Source: a virus
IMG/VR virus record: IMGVR_UViG_3300008629_000007
Location: 1 to 52,010 of that record
DNA length: 52,010 nt
Direction: 5' to 3' (one strand)
Every line of letters starts with the position of its first letter. The first letter of the stretch is position 1. The notes below the pieces were generated by a model. That model made no database searches. It was not told the DNA's origin and was given only the letters and a program-made list of their open reading frames with translations. Positions 14,133-20,932 of this stretch are shown here, in pieces. Position numbers and translations under genes: made by a program.

Positions 14133-15041
14133 ATGGCTATTTCAAGATCGCAACTTGTGCGAGAATTAGAACCTGGACTTCATGCCCTCTTTGGTCTCGA
14201 ATACGAAAAGTACGCAAAGGAATATTCAGAAATTTTTGATACTGAAAGTTCTGATCGTGCTTTCGAAGAAGAGGTTATGATGGTCGGATTTGGAAATGCC
14301 CCAACGAAACAGGAAGGATCAGGCGTTGATTACGACACTTCATCAGAAGCATGGGTGGCTAGATATAGCCATGAAACCATAGCTCTTGCGTTTTCTTTAA
14401 CAGAAGAAGCAGTTGAAGATAACTTGTATGACAGGCTTGGAGCTAGATACTCCAAGGCACTTGCGCGAAGCATGGCTCATACAAAAGAAGTGAAAGGCGC
14501 TAATGTCCTAAATAATGGTTTTAGCAGTAGTTATACAGGTGGTGATGGTAAGGCTCTCCTTACTACTGACCATCCGTTGACCTATGGTGGAACTTTAGCA
14601 AATGAACCCAGCACTGCGGCTGATTTAAACGAAACTTCTTTGGAAAATGCGGTTATTAACGTAGCTGCTTTCGTTGATGAGCGCGGACTAACGCTTGCGT
14701 TGCAACCAACCAAGCTAATTGTCCCGCCAGCACTTCAGTTCACTGCTGATCGTCTGTTGGAAACACCAGGTCGAGTAGCGACTGCTGATAATGACATAAA
14801 TGCAATCCGTAACTTAGGAATGATTCCACAGGGATATACTGTAAATCACTTCTTAACTGATACAGATGCATGGTTTGTCAAAACCGATGCTCCTAATTCG
14901 TTAAAGCATTTCGACAGGTCTTCATTGAAAACTTCAATGGAAGGCTCATTCGACACTGGAAATGTTCGTTATAAAGCAAGGGAAAGATACAGCTTTGGCT
15001 GGTCTGATCCTCGCGGAATATACGGATCTCCAGGGGCTTAG
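14133..15041 (+). CDS. Major capsid protein (Mu gpT-like, HK97 fold)
   Basis: The 302-aa protein starts MAISRSQLVRELEPGLHALF. It has DYDTSSEAWVARYSHETIALA, the family segment before FSLTEEAVEDNLYDRL, then LLTTDHPLTYGG and a C-terminal RYSFGWSDPRG. This matches Mu-like major head subunits (gpT) and related podovirus capsid proteins. It forms the icosahedral shell around the scaffold encoded upstream. The gene is followed by a strong intrinsic terminator, consistent with high expression and the end of the head operon. Confidence 0.93.
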   Translation: MAISRSQLVRELEPGLHALFGLEYEKYAKEYSEIFDTESSDRAFEEEVMMVGFGNAPTKQEGSGVDYDTSSEAWVARYSHETIALAFSLTEEAVEDNLYDRLGARYSKALARSMAHTKEVKGANVLNNGFSSSYTGGDGKALLTTDHPLTYGGTLANEPSTAADLNETSLENAVINVAAFVDERGLTLALQPTKLIVPPALQFTADRLLETPGRVATADNDINAIRNLGMIPQGYTVNHFLTDTDAWFVKTDAPNSLKHFDRSSLKTSMEGSFDTGNVRYKARERYSFGWSDPRGIYGSPGA

Positions 15042-15093
15042 TTTAGAAAATGGAACGCTGACGACGACGTTTCTTACTCAATCGACGTAGAGA

Positions 15094-15119
15094 AGAGGGC
15101 TGAAAAGCCCTCTTTTTTT
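15094..15119 (+). terminator. Intrinsic terminator after the capsid gene
   Basis: AGAGGGCT (15094-15101), a GAAA loop, AGCCCTCT (15106-15113) and a run of T. The GC-rich 8-bp stem with tetraloop and U-tract is a strong rho-independent terminator for rightward transcription. Its 3' edge touches the stop codon of the leftward oxygenase gene, whose own strand lacks a good U-tract there. Confidence 0.92.
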
Positions 15120-15735
15120 ATCTGAATCTAGGTCCAAGCAACCAAGCGACAAGAACATGCCTATCGCCTTTGGTTATTTTATTAACTTTGTGCGGAATAA
15201 AAGAGCTAAAAGCAACAACATCTCCCGCGCTTGGTTTGGTGTTTTTTTCTTCATCTCCTATTCTAAAAACGAGCTCACCGCCTTCATAGTCTTCATTAAG
15301 TAGGACAGAAATGCCTATTTTTCTTTTTCCAGTTGTTTCTGTTGATCCTAAGTCTATATGCCAGTCATACCCATTTGATGGAGCTGTATAGTGCATAATT
15401 TGTATTTTTTCTACTCCTTCTAGCTTGTATTTAAAATACTGATTGATTTGGATGGCAATTGTTTTTAATAATTCATAGGCTTTTTTTTCATCATCTTCAA
15501 TAAAATAGATATTTACATCCCTGTAATCAGAGTCTTTTTCTTCTTTTCCAGCTTTGGCTACCTTTCCTTTGATTGGGGAAATTTTATTTTCTAAAGATAA
15601 AAAATAATCAACATGTTCTTTTGATATGGAGATTCCACCACAAATTCCATGTTTTGGCAGAGATTTGTTCAATTTTTTGTTTTGTTCTTGAATGATTGCA
15701 TTGTTTAGACTATCATTTTTAACAATGGCACACAA
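15118..15735 (-). CDS. 2-oxoglutarate/Fe(II)-dependent oxygenase
   Basis: The 205-aa protein has the iron-binding HxD in GYDWHID (residues ~133-139), a distal His in FIPHKVNKI (~185) and a cosubstrate-binding basic residue in KGDRHVLVAW. This is the prolyl-4-hydroxylase/PKHD-like double-stranded beta-helix. Such enzymes hydroxylate proteins or nucleobases. It is the only leftward gene within the structural block and looks like a separately inserted moron. The open frame begins with a TTG at 15735 just after an in-frame stop, without a clear RBS, so the start is uncertain. The target is unknown. Confidence 0.85.
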   Translation of the reverse strand: MCAIVKNDSLNNAIIQEQNKKLNKSLPKHGICGGISISKEHVDYFLSLENKISPIKGKVAKAGKEEKDSDYRDVNIYFIEDDEKKAYELLKTIAIQINQYFKYKLEGVEKIQIMHYTAPSNGYDWHIDLGSTETTGKRKIGISVLLNEDYEGGELVFRIGDEEKNTKPSAGDVVAFSSFIPHKVNKITKGDRHVLVAWLLGPRFR

Positions 15736-15744
15736 AATTTGTGT
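15730..15744. promoter_or_regulatory. 7-bp inverted repeat at the oxygenase start
   Basis: ACACAAA and TTTGTGT flank a single A. The repeat spans the first codon of the leftward oxygenase and lies in the 89-base divergent region before the next rightward gene. It could be an operator controlling one or both genes. TTGTGT (15739-15744) followed after 17 bases by TTATCT is a weak rightward promoter candidate. Both readings are tentative. Confidence 0.3.
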
Positions 15745-15824
15745 TCAGAACTAGGGTAAATTTATCTATCGACTGACCTAGCAGACAAGCCAAGACGATA
15801 GAGTTTTTTTTCGGGAGAAAAATT

Positions 15825-16382
15825 ATGGCAAACACAACCTTTAATGGTCCAGTTAGATCAGAGGGCGGCTTTGAACAAATCAGCAAAAACTCTACTACAG
15901 GGGCTATAACAACCAATTTAGACGTTGACAGTAGCGGTAATGTTACAACAACTGGGTATGTTTCTTCTTACGCCAATGTCAGTAGCATTACAGATGCTAC
16001 CAAATCAGTGGAATCAACCGATTCAGGCACAGTTTATACTCTGAACAGAGCAGCAGGTATAGTGGTAACACTGCCGACTGCGGTAGCAGGGCTAAACTAC
16101 ACCTTTATCGTTGGCACTACCTTTACAGGCGCAGGACAGATCAATACAGACAATACCAGTGATTTATTCTCTGGTTTTGCTACGATCTTTGATCCAGCAA
16201 CTGCAACCGATAACAACACTTTCATTCCTGATGCCAGTGATGACGACACCATTGACTTAGGGTCGGCAGCACAAGGCTGGTTGGTAGGCGGAGTAATTCG
16301 TCTGGTAGCAACAACAGCAGCAGTATGGCATTGCGAAGCATTTTTGCATGGTGATGGCACTCTAGCTACTCCATTTGAATAA
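15825..16382 (+). CDS. Thr/Ala-rich virion structural protein
   Basis: The 185-aa protein begins MANTTFNGPVRSEGGFEQIS and is Thr/Ser/Gly/Ala-rich with short strands, a composition typical of phage head-fibre or tail-associated proteins. Segment TVYTLNRAAGIVVTLPTAVA resembles beta-helix edge motifs in virion proteins. CGGGAG lies upstream. It opens a rightward block after the terminator and the oxygenase. No precise role can be given. Confidence 0.65.
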   Translation: MANTTFNGPVRSEGGFEQISKNSTTGAITTNLDVDSSGNVTTTGYVSSYANVSSITDATKSVESTDSGTVYTLNRAAGIVVTLPTAVAGLNYTFIVGTTFTGAGQINTDNTSDLFSGFATIFDPATATDNNTFIPDASDDDTIDLGSAAQGWLVGGVIRLVATTAAVWHCEAFLHGDGTLATPFE

Positions 16383-16392
16383 GGAGTAAACC

Positions 16393-16719
16393 ATGGGCGG
16401 ATCAAACGTACAGGCATCTGTTCCTTTAACAAGCACTGGACAATTACAGGGTTATGTTGGATCAGGCGCGGGTTCGGCAACGGATCTTGGGTCTATCAGA
16501 ATACAATCTATCCAAGCTCAAACAAGTGCAGCAGATGCAACGATCATCATATACGATGGCACAAGCGCGAGCAGCACTAAAATAATAGCTCAATTTAAGT
16601 TTGGAACAGCAGCGAATGAGTCTTTTGACCATTATATACCCAGTAATGGGTGTTTTTTTGGAACAGGAGCTTATGTTGCATTAGCAAATTGTGATTTTTT
16701 TGTTGCTTATTATCAGTAA
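16393..16719 (+). CDS. Small structural protein (108 aa)
   Basis: A 108-aa, Gly/Ser/Ala-rich beta protein starting MGGSNVQASVPLTSTGQLQG and containing SIRIQSIQAQTSAADATIII. It follows the preceding structural gene by 10 bases with AAGGAG before the ATG. Small beta-sandwich proteins at this position usually belong to the virion surface. No family is firmly recognised. Confidence 0.6.
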   Translation: MGGSNVQASVPLTSTGQLQGYVGSGAGSATDLGSIRIQSIQAQTSAADATIIIYDGTSASSTKIIAQFKFGTAANESFDHYIPSNGCFFGTGAYVALANCDFFVAYYQ

Positions 16720-16735
16720 AGATCAGGAGTAAATA

Positions 16736-17053
16736 ATGCCTGGATTAACAAATAGAAGACGAGCAATACAAGAAGGATCTGATTGGACTAAGGGATATTC
16801 TGAAGGCGGTTCTGTAAAGAAGTATGCAAAAGGAGGCGCTGTTGGAGCTGGAGCTGTTTCTAAAAAAGAAATGGAGCTTTTTAAAAACGCAATGGGCGTG
16901 GGCTCTGGAGTTTCAGATGTTGCAATAAGAAAGGCAATTCTGAAAAAAATTGGAAAAACCAAAGGATCTGTTTCTGAAAAAGAAATAGCCCTTCTTGAGC
17001 AAGCAGCTCCAAAATTAGCGAAGAAAGCTAAAAAACGAAGCGCGAAAAAATAA
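16736..17053 (+). CDS. Lys/Gly-rich basic protein (105 aa)
   Basis: The protein is very basic, with GYSEGGSVKKYAKGGAVGAG, helical Lys-rich repeats and an AKKAKKRSAKK C-terminal tail. This suggests binding to DNA or to acidic surfaces inside the virion. The central ~50 residues form helices around KAILKKIGKTKGSVSEKEIA. It is packed between structural and adaptor genes and its stop abuts the adaptor ATG. Virion DNA-binding is inference from charge. Confidence 0.6.
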   Translation: MPGLTNRRRAIQEGSDWTKGYSEGGSVKKYAKGGAVGAGAVSKKEMELFKNAMGVGSGVSDVAIRKAILKKIGKTKGSVSEKEIALLEQAAPKLAKKAKKRSAKK

Positions 17054-17746
17054 ATGGCTACATCTGGAAGCAAGGATTTTAGTCCCGATGTTGCTGAGTT
17101 TATAGAAGAAGCATTTGAACGCTGTGGCAAGGAACTTCGCACCGCTTATGATGCAATAACAGCGCGTCGTTCATTGAATCTTCTGTTGGCTGATTGGGCT
17201 AATAGAGGATTAAACCAATGGACTGTTTCCCAAGCTAGTGTTTCCTTGACTGAAGGCACAACCAATTATTCGTTGGATTCTGACAATCCCACTGCTGTTA
17301 TTGATGTTCTGGATGCCTTTATTCGTCGATCTGTAAACAGCACAGACACAGACTTCCAAATTTCAAAGATAAGCAGAAGCCAATATGCCGACATCCCTGT
17401 AAAAACAACGAAAGGCAGACCATCCCAGTATTTTGTTGACAAACAGATCACCCCAAAGATTTATCTTTATCCAGCTCCAGAAAACAGCACAGACAAGCTC
17501 TATGTCAATCGCTTGATAAGAATGGATGATGCAGATGCGTCTGTGAATACCGTGGATATGCCATTTCGCCTTTATCCAGCTCTAACAGCAGGATTATCTT
17601 ATTATTTGGCAATGAAAATAGCTCCAGAACGTATTGCTTTACTCAAACCAGTGTATGATGAGGAATTTCAAAGAGCCCTAGACCAAGATGAAAGTCGTGC
17701 CAGCTTTAGGGTTTCCCCAAGTTTATCCAATTACAACAGACCCTAA
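17054..17746 (+). CDS. Head-tail adaptor (P22 gp4-like tail accessory type)
   Basis: The 230-aa protein has the helical pattern of podovirus adaptors: FIEEAFERCGKELRTAYDAI, TARRSLNLLLADWANRGLN and WTVSQASVSLTEGTTNYSL, then strands with a YLYPAP turn, and a C-terminal FRLYPALTAGLSYYLAMKIA helix. P22 gp4 and similar proteins dock below the portal and seal the packaged DNA. It directly abuts both neighbours. The family call rests on pattern recognition. Confidence 0.78.
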   Translation: MATSGSKDFSPDVAEFIEEAFERCGKELRTAYDAITARRSLNLLLADWANRGLNQWTVSQASVSLTEGTTNYSLDSDNPTAVIDVLDAFIRRSVNSTDTDFQISKISRSQYADIPVKTTKGRPSQYFVDKQITPKIYLYPAPENSTDKLYVNRLIRMDDADASVNTVDMPFRLYPALTAGLSYYLAMKIAPERIALLKPVYDEEFQRALDQDESRASFRVSPSLSNYNRP

Positions 17747-18076
17747 ATGGCTTATGCAAGCGGAAAATATGCTTATGGCATGTGTGATCGTTGTGGTTTT
17801 CGATACTATTTAAGCGAACTAAGGAAAGAATGGAATGGTCTAAAGACCTGTCCTGAGTGTTTTGAGACAAAACAGCCACAATTAGAGCCAAACCCACATG
17901 TTGCGGATCCAGAAGCATTGTATCAACCAAGACCAGATTTGGATATTGAAGCTGGTCAAGGTAGAGTTTATACTGTAAACAACAGTGATGTAGATCCAAA
18001 TCAAGATGTAATTGGAAGTGCTTTTGATGGATTGGAAGGAACAGGAGAAACAGGAGATTTGACAATATCAACATGA
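17747..18076 (+). CDS. Zinc-ribbon virion-associated protein (109 aa)
   Basis: The N-terminal 40 residues form a treble-clef-like zinc ribbon: CDRCGFRYYLSELRKEWNGL, then CPECFETKQPQ. The remainder is Pro/Asp/Gly-rich and looks unstructured. Proteins of this form occur between adaptor genes in many marine podoviruses and probably belong to the neck. It abuts the preceding gene and overlaps the next by 4 bases. Confidence 0.7.
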   Translation: MAYASGKYAYGMCDRCGFRYYLSELRKEWNGLKTCPECFETKQPQLEPNPHVADPEALYQPRPDLDIEAGQGRVYTVNNSDVDPNQDVIGSAFDGLEGTGETGDLTIST

Positions 18077-18720
18077 GTTTTACTTACGCAACATTAAAAA
18101 CAGCCATCCAAGATTACATGGAAAATGATGAAACGACATTTACCAATAATTTGGATGTTTTTATAAAGGATATTGAAGAAGACATCCTGAAAAATGTTGA
18201 GCTTTTGTCTTATCGAAAGAATGTAACTGGAACAGCAGCATCAGGAACTCCATATCTTGGAATGCCATCTGACTATCTTTCCGCTTTCAGCCTGGCGGTC
18301 ATTAGCTCCAGTATTTATTACTATTTGCTTTTAAAACATCCTTCTTTTATGCGGGATTACACACCAAACGCTTCTACCACTGGTCGTCCAAAATATTATG
18401 CTCAATTTGACAATGACACGTTTATTATTGCTCCAACCCCAGATGAAAATTATACATTTGAGCTCCATTATTTTTATCGACCAGCTTCATTAACTGCTGG
18501 AGCTTCCGATGGCACTACTTATTTATCAACAAATGCTCCTAATACTTTATTGTCTGGATGTCTGTTGCAGGCAGCCTTGTTTATGAAGGTGGATCCTGCT
18601 GAAATAGCTGTTTATCAACAAAATTATGACAGGGAACTTGGACAGCTTAAAAATTGGGCTGAAGGCAGACAAACACAGGAAGAGTTCCGTTACGATAGAA
18701 TTAGGCAACAAAGTCCTTAA
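18073..18720 (+). CDS. Second head-tail adaptor / tail tubular A-like protein
   Basis: A 215-aa protein beginning MSFTYATLKTAIQDYMENDE, with DVFIKDIEEDILKNVELLSY, LGMPSDYLSAFSLAVI, then PKYYAQFDNDTFIIAPTP and a C-terminal helix (YDRELGQLKNWAEGRQTQEE). It resembles the adaptor family known from SU10-like and other podoviruses. It probably forms a ring between portal and nozzle, next to the gp4-like protein. Role inferred from order and pattern. Confidence 0.75.
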   Translation: MSFTYATLKTAIQDYMENDETTFTNNLDVFIKDIEEDILKNVELLSYRKNVTGTAASGTPYLGMPSDYLSAFSLAVISSSIYYYLLLKHPSFMRDYTPNASTTGRPKYYAQFDNDTFIIAPTPDENYTFELHYFYRPASLTAGASDGTTYLSTNAPNTLLSGCLLQAALFMKVDPAEIAVYQQNYDRELGQLKNWAEGRQTQEEFRYDRIRQQSP

Positions 18721-18729
18721 AATCAAAAA

Positions 18730-19485
18730 ATGCTTAATGGAAACAGTCCATCCAACAAGGATAAAACACTAAAAGGTAAAAAAGTTGCCATTGTTGCCAT
18801 GGGCAAAAGTCAACTCGACTATCACCTGTCCATTAGCCATAGTAAAGAATACGACGAAGTTTGGGCGATTAATTCCATGTGTGCGGTTATCAAATCAGAT
18901 CGAGTGTTTTTAATGGATCCTGTGTCCCGATTTTTTGAAACCAATGATGCTGGACCACAGACAAAAGTTTTGTGCAAAACATTGCCGAAATTAAAATGCC
19001 CTGTTTATTCTTGTGAATTGGACAAAAGAGTTCCAAGCCTTAAACTATACCCACTTGAAAAAGTAATAAAGGCAACTAATTGTGGTTATTTCAATAACAC
19101 GATTGCCTATGCTATTGCCTTTGCTTTATACAAGGAAGTAGCACAAATCAGTCTTTATGGTGCAGACTTTAGTTATACAACCAATGTTCATTTTGGCGAG
19201 CTTGGAAGAGCTTGTTGTGAATTTTGGTTGGCTAAATGTATGACACAAGGAATTGATGTTTCCGTAGCAGCAACTTCGCCCATGTTGGACACAAATATTC
19301 CAGAGAAAGAAAAATTATATGGATACCACAGACTTGATAATCCACCTGTGGTATATTTAAAAGATGGTGAGCTTAAGGTAACTGAATTTGACAAGATACA
19401 GCCTGATGAAAAAGTGCCTTTTGGTGTTTCAGGAAGAAAAGACATTTCAGCCAGCTTAAGTCCACCAGAACCAGAGAAATACTGA
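18730..19485 (+). CDS. Rossmann-like phage protein (DUF115/MAF-like)
   Basis: The 251-aa product opens with KKVAIVAMGKSQLDYHLSI, an alpha/beta nucleotide-sugar-type fold start. EVWAINSMCAVIKSDRVFLM and a conserved ISLYGADFSY motif follow. This is the pattern of DUF115/6-hydroxymethylpterin pyrophosphokinase-like proteins often found among phage neck genes. Enzymatic function is not established for the phage members. It lies between adaptor and neck genes and shares its last base with the next start. Confidence 0.6.
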   Translation: MLNGNSPSNKDKTLKGKKVAIVAMGKSQLDYHLSISHSKEYDEVWAINSMCAVIKSDRVFLMDPVSRFFETNDAGPQTKVLCKTLPKLKCPVYSCELDKRVPSLKLYPLEKVIKATNCGYFNNTIAYAIAFALYKEVAQISLYGADFSYTTNVHFGELGRACCEFWLAKCMTQGIDVSVAATSPMLDTNIPEKEKLYGYHRLDNPPVVYLKDGELKVTEFDKIQPDEKVPFGVSGRKDISASLSPPEPEKY

Positions 19486-19775
19486 TGGAAACAGATCCTT
19501 TTGACATGTCCCTCGGTGATCTGGGAGTGAAAACAACACATGGCAGAGGTCATACATTTGCAGAAGTTGCAGAAATGGCTACTGATAAATTGATTTCGGT
19601 GAGTGACACAGCACCAGAACCAATTAGAGCGCAAGCCCATGCCTTTAAAAACAGATGTCGCTATATAATTGCATATTATATGAAAGAGGCTATTAATAAC
19701 CATATTTGTACGATATGCAATCAATTGGAAGCGCAAGGTCATAAAGATCTGGCGAATATAATCAGGAGGCTATAA
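19485..19775 (+). CDS. Conserved small helical phage protein (96 aa)
   Basis: The central motif THGRGHTFAEVAEMATDKLI, then SVSDTAPEPIRAQAHAFK, is one I recognise from many marine and rhizobial phages at the neck/tail gene boundary. The C-terminus has DLANIIRRL. It is fully helical. A structural or assembly role is likely from position, but no function is known. Its start and stop each share one base with the neighbours. Confidence 0.7.
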   Translation: METDPFDMSLGDLGVKTTHGRGHTFAEVAEMATDKLISVSDTAPEPIRAQAHAFKNRCRYIIAYYMKEAINNHICTICNQLEAQGHKDLANIIRRL

Positions 19776-20206
19776 TGGCTATAACTCAAGCAATGTGTAC
19801 TTCTTTCAAAAGTGAGCTTATGCAAGCGGTACATAATTTTAAAGCTACTGGAGGAAACTCTTTCAAGCTCGCTTTATATACTAGCTCTGCGACTATGAGT
19901 GCTACTACTACTGCTTATAGTACAAACCAAGAAGCATCAGGAACGAACTATACTGCGGGGGGATCGGCTTTAACAAACATTGCCCCGACAACATCAGGAA
20001 CCACAGCGTTTACCGATTTTTCTGATTTGACTTTTGGAACAGCTACCATCACTGCAAGAGGTTGTATGATCTATAATGATACAGCTACTGGTGATCCAGC
20101 AGTTGCAGTCTTTGATTTTGGTGGAGACAAAACCAGTACCGCAGGCAGTTTTACCATAACTTTCCCAACCGCAGACGCAAGTAACGCTGTTATTAGAATA
20201 GCGTAA
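19775..20206 (+). CDS. Conserved beta-rich virion protein (143 aa)
   Basis: The protein begins MAITQAMCTSFKSELMQAVH and is Thr/Ala/Gly-rich with strands (FKLALYTSSATMSATTTAYS, then ASGTNYTAGGSALT). This pattern is frequent in marine siphoviruses and podoviruses next to neck genes. AGGAGG precedes the ATG. It is likely part of the virion surface or the tail. No experimentally known homologue comes to mind. Confidence 0.68.
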   Translation: MAITQAMCTSFKSELMQAVHNFKATGGNSFKLALYTSSATMSATTTAYSTNQEASGTNYTAGGSALTNIAPTTSGTTAFTDFSDLTFGTATITARGCMIYNDTATGDPAVAVFDFGGDKTSTAGSFTITFPTADASNAVIRIA

Positions 20207-20214
20207 TTTAGCCC

Positions 20215-20880
20215 ATGGCTAATATCACTGGCTGGGGTCGGAGTACATGGGGTTCTGGCACTTGGGGTGAACCAGTCGCTGTTGAACTTACTGGTTTAGC
20301 AGGGACAACCGCACTAGGTACAGAAACTGTTAGTGCTGCGGCAAATGTTGCAGTAACAGGACTTGCTGGTACAGGTGCTGTTGGTACAGTTGTTGCAACG
20401 GGTCAAGCCAATGTAACCGAAACAGGAGTCGCAGGAACCAGCGCATTAGCCAGTGTTACCCCTTCAGGCGCAGCCAATGTAACAGAAACAGGACTAGCGG
20501 GCACAGGTGCGGTAGGCACTGTACTCGCAGCGGGCTTTGCAATCACAGGAGTCAGTGGAACAGCTTCCACAGTTTCTCAAGGCGATGAAACAGTTACAGG
20601 CGCTGCTAATGTTTATCCAACAGGACTTGCGGGAACCAGTGCTTTAGGTAGTGTTGGCATTATTGGCAACAACATTATTGGTATTACCAGTGATGCGTTG
20701 ACCTCTGGACTTGGTTCGCTGACCATTACTACGCATGTTGATATTGCATTAACTGGATTGGCTGGAACAGGCGGAATAAGCCAAATACTTGTTTGGGGAA
20801 TTATTGACACTGATCAAGACCCAGAATGGGCAGCCGTTAGTGACACACAGGATCCAGAGTGGACAGACGTAGCAGCGTAG
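20215..20880 (+). CDS. Gly/Thr-rich repeat protein, probable tail-fibre-associated
   Basis: This 221-aa protein begins MANITGWGRSTWGSGTWGEP and then repeats a unit of about 26-30 residues: an Asn-Val-Thr/Ala block, TGLAGTxALGxV and a variable Thr/Ala-rich linker. At least six copies are visible. The C-terminus has two QDPEW motifs in DTDQDPEWAAVSDTQDPEW. Such repeats are common in secreted or fibre proteins. It directly precedes the large fibre gene, so a fibre attachment role is plausible. Function is inferred. Confidence 0.65.
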   Translation: MANITGWGRSTWGSGTWGEPVAVELTGLAGTTALGTETVSAAANVAVTGLAGTGAVGTVVATGQANVTETGVAGTSALASVTPSGAANVTETGLAGTGAVGTVLAAGFAITGVSGTASTVSQGDETVTGAANVYPTGLAGTSALGSVGIIGNNIIGITSDALTSGLGSLTITTHVDIALTGLAGTGGISQILVWGIIDTDQDPEWAAVSDTQDPEWTDVAA

Positions 20881-20894
20881 AGTTAGAATAAAAG

Positions 20895-20909
20895 ATGAGT
20901 TATACTCAT
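20895..20909 (+). promoter_or_regulatory. Palindrome with a TATACT box upstream of the fibre gene
   Basis: ATGAGT and ACTCAT flank TAT as a perfect inverted repeat, and TATACT (20901-20906) overlaps it. GGAGG at 20920-20924 then precedes the fibre ATG. The site may be an operator or a promoter -10 for the fibre gene. No convincing -35 is seen, so a small RNA hairpin in the leader is equally possible. Confidence 0.35.
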
Positions 20910-20932
20910 ATAAATCGACGGAGGAAATAAGC

